Of a DNA stretch of 8,512 nucleotides, positions 1-6,111 are shown piece by piece. Made by a program: the position numbers and the translations under genes. The stretch lies in the NCBI GenBank assembly GCA_022822245.1, contig JAJECB010000506.1:1-8512 (forward strand), given 5' to 3'. Origin of the DNA: Gammaproteobacteria bacterium (GTDB taxonomy: Bacteria; Pseudomonadota; Gammaproteobacteria; HK1). Each line of letters begins with the position of its first letter. Within the stretch, counting starts at the first letter, position 1. The notes below the pieces were generated by a model. That model saw only the letters and a list, made by a program, of their open reading frames with translations. It had not been told where the DNA came from and ran no database searches.

Positions 1-306
1 GTCGAAGCAGACCCCCATGAAGTCGACGAACATGAGCTCCGCGACGGGGCGAAGGCCGCTGCAGGCGGCCCCGACCGCAGCCCCGATGAACGCCGACTCG
101 GAGAGCGGGGTGTCCATGACCCGGTCGCCGTACTTGACGGAGAGGCCCTTGGTGACCCCGAGGGGTCCGCCCCAGGCGTCGTCCTCGCCCGGACTCCCGG
201 TCCCGCCCGAGATGTCCTCCCCCATGACGATGACCGCCGGGTCCCGGGCCATTTCCTGATCGAGGGCCTCGTTGACCGCCTCGCTCATGCTGAGATTGCG
301 CGCCAT
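1..306 (-). CDS. acoB: Acetoin/2-oxoacid dehydrogenase E1 component, beta subunit (N-terminal part; gene cut by left edge)
   Basis: This is the N-terminal 102 residues of the beta subunit of a thiamine-diphosphate-dependent E1 that decarboxylates a 2-oxoacid or cleaves acetoin and passes the acyl group to a lipoyl E2 in the cytoplasm. The translation opens MARNLSMSEAVNEALDQEM and continues with MGEDISGGTGSPGEDDAWGG, then GVTKGL, DTPLSESAFIGAAVGAA and PVAELMFVDFMGVCFD. This is the characteristic start of the E1-beta transketolase-like pyrimidine-binding domain, including the conserved PLSE segment. The ATG at 304-306 is preceded by purine-rich AGGAGACAGGAA, which supports this start; a second ATG lies six codons in. 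It lies 75 bases downstream of acoA in the same direction. The neighbouring acoX homologue favours the acetoin-type name over pyruvate dehydrogenase, but substrate specificity is inferred. The family is about 330-340 residues long, so roughly 230 are outside the window. Confidence 0.9.
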   Translation of the reverse strand, partial: MARNLSMSEAVNEALDQEMARDPAVIVMGEDISGGTGSPGEDDAWGGPLGVTKGLSVKYGDRVMDTPLSESAFIGAAVGAACSGLRPVAELMFVDFMGVCFD

Positions 307-321
307 TTCCTGTCTCCTGTC

Positions 322-336
322 CGGCCCGCCGGGCCG
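322..336 (-). repeat. Small GC hairpin in the acoA-acoB gap
   Basis: A perfect inverted repeat with 6-bp arms (CGGCCC / GGGCCG) and a 3-nt loop lies just upstream of the acoB ribosome binding site, in the only non-coding stretch between the two E1 genes. It could be an mRNA structure modulating acoB translation. Short GC palindromes are common by chance in DNA of this composition, so function is uncertain. No T-run follows it on either strand, so it does not look like an intrinsic terminator. Confidence 0.3.
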
Positions 337-381
337 TGGCTGTGTTCGCTGGTTCGGGTGCTCTCTCCGGCTGTCCGGCCG

Positions 382-1368
382 CTACGCATACGAGATGTAG
401 ACGTCCGTCTCGAGGTCCTCGGGACCCGGCATCGGGGCGGCCGTCGCGTGCGCGACCGCCTCGTTGACGAGGGCGAGCGCCTCGGCGTCGATGGTGTCGA
501 GCTCCGCCGTGTCGACGGCCCCCGCCCCGGTCACCGCGGCCCGGAAGATCTTGATGCAGTCGTGGTTTTCGCGAAGGTTCTCGACCTCGCCCTCGGCCCG
601 GTAGGTCTGGGCATCGCCCTCGAAGTGGCCGTAGAAGCGATACATCTTGCACTCCAGGAGCGACGGCCCGCCGCCCTCGCGGGCGCGGGCGATGACCTCC
701 CCCGCCGCCTCGTGGACGGCGAAGAAGTCGGTACCGTCCACGGTGACTCCCGGCATCCCGAATCCGGAGGCGCGGTCGACGTAGCTGTCGCAGGCGACCG
801 CCCACTCCACCGCGGTGGATTCGGCGTAGCCGTTGTTCTCGACCACGAAGACGACGGGGAGGTTCCAGACCGCGGCGAGGTTGAGGCTCTCGAGGAACAT
901 GCCCTGGTTCGACGCGCCGTCGCCGACGAAGCTGATCGCGACCCCGCCGTCGCCCCGCCGCTTGGCCGCGAGGGCGGCGCCGCAGGCGAGGGGCGCGCCG
1001 GCCCCGAGGATCCCGTTCGCGCCCATCATCCCCTTGCTGAGGTCCGCGATGTGCATGGAGCCGCCCTTGCCCTTGCAGGCGCCGGTCGCCTTGCCCCGGA
1101 TCTCGCCCATCATCTCCTTCACGTCCACCCCCTTCGCGATGCAGTGGCCGTGCCCGCGGTGGGTGGAGGCGATGCGGTCCTCTTCGCCGAGGTGGAGCAT
1201 GATGGCGGTGGCGGCGGCCTCCTCGCCCGCATACAGGTGCACGAACCCGGGGATATCGCCGCGGGCCACATCGGCGTGCAGGCGTTCCTCGAACTCGCGG
1301 ATGGTCTTCATCGTCCGGTAGGCGTCGAGAAGCTGGTCGCGGCCGAGCGCGAACGGTTGGTCGGTCAT
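382..1368 (-). CDS. acoA: Acetoin/2-oxoacid dehydrogenase E1 component, alpha subunit
   Basis: A 328-residue ThDP-dependent E1 alpha subunit, the usual length for AcoA/PdhA proteins. It pairs with the beta subunit to decarboxylate the substrate and transfer the acyl group to E2. Visible motifs are: the N-terminal YRTMKTIREFEERL helix; HLYAGEEAAA (about 44-53); ASTHRGHGHCIAKG (67-80); the GKGGSMHIAD segment (about 100-109); and the ThDP/Mg signature beginning GDGASNQG at 149 and ending at the NN pair 178-179, followed by GYAEST. The MTDQP start at 1366-1368 is chosen because GGAGGA (1377-1382) sits 8 bases upstream. The frame stays open to 1542, but that extension runs into the acoX 3' end and looks non-conserved. 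A sigma70-like promoter lies in the 139-base gap to acoX. The acetoin assignment rests on linkage to acoX. A pyruvate or branched-chain type cannot be excluded without the E2 gene. Confidence 0.92.
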   Translation of the reverse strand: MTDQPFALGRDQLLDAYRTMKTIREFEERLHADVARGDIPGFVHLYAGEEAAATAIMLHLGEEDRIASTHRGHGHCIAKGVDVKEMMGEIRGKATGACKGKGGSMHIADLSKGMMGANGILGAGAPLACGAALAAKRRGDGGVAISFVGDGASNQGMFLESLNLAAVWNLPVVFVVENNGYAESTAVEWAVACDSYVDRASGFGMPGVTVDGTDFFAVHEAAGEVIARAREGGGPSLLECKMYRFYGHFEGDAQTYRAEGEVENLRENHDCIKIFRAAVTGAGAVDTAELDTIDAEALALVNEAVAHATAAPMPGPEDLETDVYISYA

Positions 1369-1376
1369 GTATCGAT

Positions 1377-1382
1377 TCCTCC
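1377..1382 (-). promoter_or_regulatory. Ribosome binding site of acoA
   Basis: GGAGGA on the minus strand, 8 bases from the ATG at 1368. It decides the start, because the open frame continues 58 codons further upstream without a comparable site. Confidence 0.8.
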
Positions 1383-1443
1383 GAGAAATGCCGGCGGCGG
1401 GCGCGGGTTCGGCCTCTCGCCGGCCGTTGGCGACGATGGCCCG

Positions 1444-1472
1444 ATTCTTTTGGGGATCGCGCCGCCCGTCAA
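1444..1472 (-). promoter_or_regulatory. Putative sigma70 promoter for acoAB
   Basis: Reading the minus strand, TTGACG (1472-1467) is followed after exactly 17 bases by AAGAAT (1449-1444). That is a 5/6 match to the -35 consensus and a 4/6 match to the -10 consensus at ideal spacing. Transcription would start near 1437 and leave a leader of roughly 70 bases before acoA. It falls in the 139-base acoX-acoA gap, so acoAB could be expressed independently of acoX. The A/T-containing stretch stands out from the GC-rich surroundings. No operator repeat is evident. Confidence 0.4.
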
Positions 1473-1507
1473 GTGCTCGCCCGTGACCGCCGCCCGCGCG
1501 CCGCGAA

Positions 1508-2584
1508 TCAAACGCGCGACCGCAGCGCCGCCTCGGGAGCACGGTGTCCGTCTACCCGAAACAGCCCGTGCCGGGCCGCGTAGTCCATGCACGCCTCGAC
1601 GTCCACGGTCCGCACCGCGTCGGGCTCGAGCACGATGCGCACCTCGTCGTCCTCGCCGAATCCCACCTCGCGCTCTCCGTCGAGGGCGATCATCCCGGCT
1701 CGAAGGCGGGGGACCCGTACCGCACCGGGCGGAAGCCGGCGCCAGCCCCGCACGTCGATCGTGCGGAGCCACCCGGGCGCGATGGGTACGTCGACGCGCA
1801 CTGCGGAGTTGCCGTCGGCCGGGGAGTCATCCCTGCCCGGCGCCCCGATCTCGACCATCGCCCCCTCCGGCTCCCGCCGCCCCACCGGTTCGAGGAAGCC
1901 GGCGATCGCGGAGAGCCCGATGACGCTCGGATCGGCAAACGTCACGTAGAGCTCGCGGAGCGATTCGGGGCGCCACAGGGCACGCGCCCCCACCACCCGC
2001 TCCGCCACCAGCGCGACGTCGACGAGGGCCGGATGGTGCTCCGTCCCGTTGATGGTGACGAGGAGGCGCTTGTTCGAGGCGTAGGCCACTTCCGGCGGCA
2101 CCCGGCCGGTCACCGCGAGGCCGGTGGCGAGCCCGGTCACCGTCGGCTCGCGGTGATCCGGGAAGGCGTTGTTGGTGCCGGTCGAGACGCAGGCGATGGG
2201 GGTCTGCCTGCAGTCCATCGCCACCGCGCGGTGGGTGCCGTCGCCGCCCAGCACCACGATGGCCGCGACGCCCTCCGCCACCATCGCGCGGACCGCCCGG
2301 CGCGTGTCCTCGACCGTGCCGGTCACCGGAAACTCGAGATGCCGCACGGGGGCGAACCGTTCCTCGCCGGTGTTGCGGGCGCGCTCGATCCCGCGGTCCA
2401 CGTGGGCGCGGATCCCGCCCCGCTCCGGCATCGCGAGCACCTCCGACACCCCGCAGGCCCCGAGACAGGCGAGCACCCGGAGCACGATGTTGGCCCGGTC
2501 CGTCACCTGGAGGCTCGCCGCGTTGGCGATCACCCTCCGGATGTCCCTCGCGGAAAAGGGATTCGCGACGAGACCGACCCGCAT
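1508..2584 (-). CDS. acoX: AcoX-like ATP-NAD kinase family protein
   Basis: A 358-residue protein of the NAD-kinase/diacylglycerol-kinase-like superfamily. It resembles AcoX, which accompanies acetoin dehydrogenase genes in bacteria such as Cupriavidus; the biochemical role of AcoX is not established. Visible features are an N-terminal MRVGLVANPFSARDIRR strand-loop, a hydrophobic strand leading into the nucleotide-binding VVLGGDGTHRAVA (GGDGT at 113-117), and STGTNNAFPDHREPTVTG (from 134), the second phosphate-binding loop typical of the superfamily. A beta-rich C-terminal half includes an IALDGERE segment (about residues 300-310). The start at ATG 2584 is preferred because GGAG of GGAAGGAG lies 8 bases upstream. 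An in-frame ATG at 2602 overlaps that ribosome binding site and is unlikely. It is first in the leftward cluster, diverging from the dioxygenase gene. True NAD kinase activity is doubtful, since the protein is longer and the AcoX branch is distinct. Confidence 0.85.
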   Translation of the reverse strand: MRVGLVANPFSARDIRRVIANAASLQVTDRANIVLRVLACLGACGVSEVLAMPERGGIRAHVDRGIERARNTGEERFAPVRHLEFPVTGTVEDTRRAVRAMVAEGVAAIVVLGGDGTHRAVAMDCRQTPIACVSTGTNNAFPDHREPTVTGLATGLAVTGRVPPEVAYASNKRLLVTINGTEHHPALVDVALVAERVVGARALWRPESLRELYVTFADPSVIGLSAIAGFLEPVGRREPEGAMVEIGAPGRDDSPADGNSAVRVDVPIAPGWLRTIDVRGWRRLPPGAVRVPRLRAGMIALDGEREVGFGEDDEVRIVLEPDAVRTVDVEACMDYAARHGLFRVDGHRAPEAALRSRV

Positions 2585-2616
2585 GCACGTCACTCCTTCC
2601 ACTCGTTCGGCGCGGC

Positions 2617-2645
2617 ATGTTGAACGGCCGCCCGGCGGCTGTCGA
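2617..2645 (-). promoter_or_regulatory. Weak candidate promoter for acoX with palindromic spacer
   Basis: On the minus strand TCGACA (2645-2640) is followed after 17 bases by CAACAT (2622-2617), a good -35 and a poor -10. The spacer contains a perfect 6-bp inverted repeat, GCCGCC / GGCGGC around one central base (2627-2639), which could be an operator. Both the promoter and the palindrome could be chance in GC-rich DNA. The position, about 30 bases before the acoX start in the divergent spacer, is what makes it worth listing. Confidence 0.22.
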
Positions 2646-2714
2646 GCCCCCGCCTCCGGAACGAGGCCGCCCCGGACAGGTGGCGACCGCAGCCGCCGAT
2701 CGGTGAGACACGCG

Positions 2715-2723
2715 TGCTAGCAT
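2715..2723 (+). promoter_or_regulatory. Candidate extended -10 promoter for the dioxygenase-transporter operon
   Basis: TGCTAGCAT matches the TGn-TAnnAT extended -10 pattern about 36 bases before the preferred TTG start at 2759. No convincing -35 box lies 16-18 bases upstream. If it is used, transcription begins near 2730 and the GTG at 2714 cannot be the start codon, which agrees with the ribosome binding site evidence. Confidence 0.25.
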
Positions 2724-2743
2724 CATCGGGAACAACCCTGCTC

Positions 2744-2750
2744 GGGAGGA
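2744..2750 (+). promoter_or_regulatory. Ribosome binding site selecting the TTG start of the dioxygenase
   Basis: GGGAGGA with an 8-base spacer to TTG 2759-2761. It lies inside the reading frame that would be translated from the GTG at 2714, so it argues for the shorter protein. Confidence 0.65.
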
Positions 2751-2758
2751 CATCGGGA

Positions 2759-3634
2759 TTGGCTGAGGCGAAACCGGCGCGGTCGCGCGGGCTGGACGAC
2801 ACGTCGGTCGCCGACTTCCACCGCGACGGCTACGTGCTGGTCCGCGGGCTCCTCGACGAGGAGGAAGCGGGCCTCGTGCTCGAGACGGCGAAGGAAGACC
2901 GGCGTCTCGCGGCCCACGCGATGGGCTGGCCGGACGACGACGGGGGCTTGAGCAGGATCACCCTCTGGAACCATCCGGGCGACGACGTCTACGGCATGGT
3001 CGCCCGTTCGGAACGCGTCGTCGGCTCGATGAGGCGCCTCCTCGACGATGAGGTCTACCACTACCACTCGAAGCTCATGCTCAAGGAGCCGGAGGTCGGC
3101 GGCGCCTGGCTCTGGCACCAGGACTACGGCTACTGGTACCAGAACGGGTGCCTCTATCCGCTCCTCGCGAGCGTCTTCATCGCCCTCGACCCCGCCACCA
3201 CCGGGAATGGCTGCCTCCAGGTGCTCAAGGGGTCGCACCGCATGGGGCGCGTCGAGCATCTGGTCATCGGCGGACAGCTCGGCGCGGACCCCGAGCGGGT
3301 GGAGGTCGCGAAGGAGCGGCACGAGCGCGTCGCGATGGAGATGCAGCCCGGAGACGCGGCGTTCTTTCACTGCAACCTCCTCCACGCGTCGGGCCAGAAC
3401 CGCTCGGCCGACCCCCGCTGGACCCTCATCTGCTGCTACAACGCGCGCGTGAACGACCCCTACAAGCCGAGCCAGCACCCGGGCTACACGCCGCTCGAGA
3501 CGGTGCCCGACGAGATGATCCGGGCCTACGGCCACCGCACGAGCGAGGCCGGACAGGTGTTCATGACCGTCGCCGACGACGTGAGCGAGGAACGTGCCTC
3601 CGCCCGAACCGCGGCCAGGGCCGCGGCGGACTGA
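2759..3634 (+). CDS. Phytanoyl-CoA dioxygenase (PhyH) family Fe(II)/2-oxoglutarate-dependent oxygenase
   Basis: A cytoplasmic non-heme iron oxygenase of 291 residues that would couple 2-oxoglutarate decarboxylation to hydroxylation of an unknown small substrate. The double-stranded beta-helix residues are visible: WHQDYGYWYQ carries the HxD pair (H120, D122), LLHASGQNRS carries the distal metal His (H209), and R220 in DPRW is the expected 2-oxoglutarate carboxylate ligand. The 11-residue H-to-R spacing is as in human PhyH. FHRDGYVLVRGLL near the N-terminus and the LQVLKGSHRMG segment are also family hallmarks. The TTG at 2759 is preferred because GGGAGGA (2744-2750) lies 8 bases upstream; an alternative GTG at 2714 would add 15 residues with no good ribosome binding site. 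The Ala/Arg-rich C-terminal tail looks disordered. It is the first gene of the rightward unit, 76 bases before the binding protein. Ectoine hydroxylase is unlikely because EctD signature segments are absent. Confidence 0.88.
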   Translation: MAEAKPARSRGLDDTSVADFHRDGYVLVRGLLDEEEAGLVLETAKEDRRLAAHAMGWPDDDGGLSRITLWNHPGDDVYGMVARSERVVGSMRRLLDDEVYHYHSKLMLKEPEVGGAWLWHQDYGYWYQNGCLYPLLASVFIALDPATTGNGCLQVLKGSHRMGRVEHLVIGGQLGADPERVEVAKERHERVAMEMQPGDAAFFHCNLLHASGQNRSADPRWTLICCYNARVNDPYKPSQHPGYTPLETVPDEMIRAYGHRTSEAGQVFMTVADDVSEERASARTAARAAAD

Positions 3635-3710
3635 CGCCCAGGGACGAGGCACGGCCGCGATCCTCCGAACGATCCCTTTCCACCCACCGCTGACACAAGG
3701 AGAAGAGGAC

Positions 3711-5117
3711 ATGCGCCATCGCGTGAAACTGAACTCGCTTCGAACCCGGCTCCTCGGGGCCGCGGCCGGACTCGCGCTCGCGGCCGCGCCCATCGCGGCG
3801 AGCGCCGCGGACATGGTCGAAGGGTCCGACTGGCTGCGACGCTGGGACGGGGTCAAGCTCACCCTTTCGTCCCACACCGGCCCGACCACCGACGCGGTCA
3901 AGGCCATCTCCGCGAAGTTCGCCGAGCTCACCGGAGCCGAGGTCGAGGTGATCGACGAGTCCTGGACCGACCTCCTTTCGAAGCACCTCGCGGACGCGGC
4001 GGCGGGCGGCGGCACCTACGACATCCTCACCTGGCCGTACATCTGGACCGGGCACTACGTCGAGGGCGGGCTCGTCGAGGACCTGAACGGCTGGTTCGCG
4101 ATGGCCGACCTCGCCGATCCGCGCTTCGACCTCGATGACATTCCCGAAGCGGTGCTCGAGGTCTACGGACGCTACCGGGGGAGCGCGTCCCCGAACCCGG
4201 ACGGCCTCTGGTCGGTGCCCTACAAGTTCGACGTCTACCTCGCGCAGTACCGCACCGACCTCTACGAGCAGGCGGGGATCGTCGACGCCGACGGCAAGGC
4301 GAAGCCGCCCGAGACGTGGGCCGAGCTCCTCGACAACGCGAAGGTGCTGAAGGAGAAGTTCCCGGACATGCAGCCCGTCGTCTTCCCGCTCGCGGTCGAC
4401 GACCCGATGGTGGCGACCTTCCTCCCGATGATCGCGGCGTACGGCGGAACCATCCCGATCCCCTGGTACGACGGCAACCTCTACCCCGAGTTCCAGAACG
4501 CGCCCGGCCAGGAGGCCATCGCGATTCTCCAGGAGCTCACCGAGTACATGCCCGCCGACGTCCTCGACATGGACTACGACCGGGTGAACGCGCACATGGC
4601 GCAGGGCCTCGCCGCCTACGGGCTCAACTGGAACGCGTATCTCCCGGTCCTGCTGGACCCGGGCTCCTCGCAGATCCACGCGTCGGTCGCGTTCGACGGC
4701 ACCCCGGGTGGACCCGCCGGCCGGTTCAGCGGCCTCGGCGGCTGGCAGATGGGGGTCTCGTCGCAGTCCGCGAACAAGGAAGCGGCGTTCCAGCTCCTCG
4801 CGTGGATCGCGGGCCGCGAGCGCGGCGTCGATCTCGCCCTCGCCGGGGGCTCGGTCGCCCGCCACTCGGTCGCCAACGACCCGAAGGTCGTGGAGGCGTT
4901 CCCCTACTACCCGCTGCTCATGGACGTGCTCAAGGGCTACGCGGCGCGCGGCATGGACCGCTCGTGGGCGGAGCTCCAGCGCACCATCGGCGTCGGCCTC
5001 AACAAGATCCTGCTCGGGCAGGATGCGATGGAGGGGCTGAACGAGACCGCCGGCCAGGCCTTCGACCAGGCCGAGCGCGCCGGGTACTCCCCCTCGACGA
5101 CCGCCGCCCGCCCGTAG
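3711..5117 (+). CDS. ABC transporter periplasmic solute-binding protein (family 1, UgpB/MalE-like)
   Basis: A 468-residue extracellular solute-binding protein that captures a sugar, polyol or related solute and delivers it to the inner-membrane permeases encoded next. The N-terminus has a basic n-region (MRHRVKLNSLRTR), a long Ala/Leu hydrophobic core and an ASA|AD signal peptidase I site near residue 32. No lipobox Cys follows, pointing to a free periplasmic protein in a Gram-negative cell. The mature part shows family-1 features: VKLTLSSHTGPTTDAVKAIS, KFAELTGAEVEVID, YDILTWPYIWTGHYVEGGLVEDL and WSVPYKFDVYLAQYRTDLYEQAG. The length is normal for the family. AAGGAG (3697-3702), 8 bases before the ATG, fixes the start. 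It follows the dioxygenase by 76 bases and precedes the permease across a structured 70-base gap. The ligand cannot be inferred. Confidence 0.93.
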   Translation: MRHRVKLNSLRTRLLGAAAGLALAAAPIAASAADMVEGSDWLRRWDGVKLTLSSHTGPTTDAVKAISAKFAELTGAEVEVIDESWTDLLSKHLADAAAGGGTYDILTWPYIWTGHYVEGGLVEDLNGWFAMADLADPRFDLDDIPEAVLEVYGRYRGSASPNPDGLWSVPYKFDVYLAQYRTDLYEQAGIVDADGKAKPPETWAELLDNAKVLKEKFPDMQPVVFPLAVDDPMVATFLPMIAAYGGTIPIPWYDGNLYPEFQNAPGQEAIAILQELTEYMPADVLDMDYDRVNAHMAQGLAAYGLNWNAYLPVLLDPGSSQIHASVAFDGTPGGPAGRFSGLGGWQMGVSSQSANKEAAFQLLAWIAGRERGVDLALAGGSVARHSVANDPKVVEAFPYYPLLMDVLKGYAARGMDRSWAELQRTIGVGLNKILLGQDAMEGLNETAGQAFDQAERAGYSPSTTAARP

Positions 5118-5127
5118 ATCGAGGCAA

Positions 5128-5206
5128 GCCCGGCCATGCCTCACCCGCCCGCCCGCTGCGGACGACGAGATAGCGCAGTGACGAACGTTGGGTGAGGCAG
5201 CCGGGC
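5128..5206 (+). repeat. Long-range inverted repeat spanning the binding protein-permease junction
   Basis: The left arm GCCCGGC-CA-TGCCTCACCC (5128-5146) pairs with the right arm GGGTGAGGCA-GCCGGGC (5190-5206). That gives 17 perfect base pairs with a single 2-nt CA bulge (5135-5136), plus three further pairs outside an AA/A mismatch. The 43-nt interior contains a small CTGCG/CGCAG hairpin (5156-5160 with 5174-5178). The stem starts 10 bases after the binding-protein stop codon. Its right arm includes the last base of the permease TTG start codon and its next codons. Such structures between binding-protein and permease genes are known to stabilise upstream mRNA or damp downstream expression. 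Here it could also mask the permease start. There is no T-run, so it is not a standard terminator. Confidence 0.75.
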
Positions 5207-6111
5207 AGCCCTCCGGGGCGGGCAGCCCCTCGATACCGGAGCGGATACGGCGCCGGCCGTATCCGCTCCTTCTCGTTGCGCCGGCCTTCCTGGTGCTGTT
5301 CCTGCTCACCATCTACCCGTTCGTCTACATGGTGTGGATCAGCCTCCACAAGTGGCCGATCCTCCCCACCCTTCCCCGCATCTTCCTCGGCACCGACACC
5401 TACGCCTACATTTTCCGCGACGCCGAGTTCTGGAACTCGATCTGGGTCACCTCCCTCTACATGGGCTTGAGCGTCGGAATCCAGCTCGCCCTCGGCCTCT
5501 TCCTCGCCCTGCTGCTCGACACGCGGTACCGGGTGTTCGCCTGGTTCCGCCTGCCCTTCATGATCCCCATCTTCGTGTCCCCGGTGGTGGTCGGTCTCAT
5601 CTGGAAGTTCATGCTCGGCTACGACCTCGGGATCGTGAACCACCTGCTCCGGAGCATCGGGCTCGAGGGCGTCAACTGGCTCGGCGACCAGACCAACGCC
5701 CTGCTGTCGCTCGTGCTGGTGGACGTCTGGCAATGGACGCCGTTCACGTTCCTCATCCTCCACGCGGGGCTCATGTCGCTCCCCCGGGAGCCCCACGAGG
5801 CGGCGGTCATCGACGGCGCGACCGGCTTTCAGACCTTCCGGTACGTGACCTTTCCCCTCATCGCGCCGGTCTTCACCGTCGCGCTCCTCTTTCGGGTCCT
5901 CGACGCGTTCAAGCTCTTCGACATCGTCTACATCCTGACCCGGGGAGGACCCGGCAACGCGACCAACGTGCTCGCCTACAATATCTGGCGCAAGGGCTTC
6001 TTCGAGAACCTGCTCGGCTACGCGGCGGCGCTCTCGGTCATCATGATCGCGGTCGCAACCGTGCTCGCGCTTGCCCTCATCCGGTTGATGTCGCGCCGCG
6101 AGCCCGCGTGA
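5188..6111 (+). CDS. ABC transporter permease, MalF/UgpA-type
   Basis: A 307-residue inner-membrane subunit of a carbohydrate-type ABC importer. Six membrane segments can be read, at about residues 26-50, 85-111, 118-144, 170-195, 222-248 and 275-300. The cytoplasmic EAA loop that contacts the ATPase begins at residue 204 (EAAVIDGATGFQTF) and ends in FPLIAPVF. The start is TTG 5188. A stop codon lies in frame three codons upstream, and no ATG, GTG or TTG occurs between it and the first membrane segment. No convincing ribosome binding site precedes the TTG. The start region is buried in two strong inverted repeats, so translation may be reduced or coupled. The stop TGA shares its A with the ATG of the next permease (TGATG), a classic translational-coupling overlap. 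Confidence 0.9.
   Translation: MGEAAGQPSGAGSPSIPERIRRRPYPLLLVAPAFLVLFLLTIYPFVYMVWISLHKWPILPTLPRIFLGTDTYAYIFRDAEFWNSIWVTSLYMGLSVGIQLALGLFLALLLDTRYRVFAWFRLPFMIPIFVSPVVVGLIWKFMLGYDLGIVNHLLRSIGLEGVNWLGDQTNALLSLVLVDVWQWTPFTFLILHAGLMSLPREPHEAAVIDGATGFQTFRYVTFPLIAPVFTVALLFRVLDAFKLFDIVYILTRGGPGNATNVLAYNIWRKGFFENLLGYAAALSVIMIAVATVLALALIRLMSRREPA
5238..5269 (+). repeat. Perfect 14-bp hairpin with 4-nt loop inside the permease 5' coding region
   Basis: GGAGCGGATACGGC and GCCGTATCCGCTCC form a fully complementary 14-bp stem around the loop GCCG. It covers codons 17-28 of the permease, encoding PERIRRRPYPL just before the first membrane helix. The downstream bases TTCTCGTT contain some T but no true U-run. 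A perfect stem of this length inside coding sequence, 32 bases after another strong inverted repeat, is unlikely to be chance. It could be an attenuator, a barrier to 3' exonucleases protecting the binding-protein mRNA, or a REP-like element. Confidence 0.8.

Noticed and set aside
1369..1542. 58-residue N-terminal extension of acoA
   Set aside because: A strong GGAGGA site sits 8 bases before the internal ATG at 1368, the shorter protein has the normal family length, and the extension overlaps the acoX 3' end.
358..1923. Long plus-strand open frame (521 codons) opposite acoA and acoX
   Set aside because: It is antisense to two well-recognised genes, its translation is Arg/Val/Ala-rich with no recognisable domain, and long antisense frames are expected in GC-rich coding DNA.
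2675..2700. Possible sigma54 (-24/-12) promoter, as in characterised aco operons
   Set aside because: A TGGC occurs in AGGTGGCGACC, but no TTGC-like -12 element follows at the required spacing on either strand.
5128..5269. Intrinsic terminator ending the binding-protein transcript
   Set aside because: Neither strong stem is followed by a run of T residues, and the second stem is inside the permease coding frame. Partial attenuation remains possible, but a canonical terminator is not supported.
3561..5312. Long minus-strand open frame (583 codons) opposite the solute-binding protein
   Set aside because: The opposite strand encodes a clear binding protein with signal peptide and ribosome binding site, while this frame shows only Arg/Val/Glu-rich antisense sequence.
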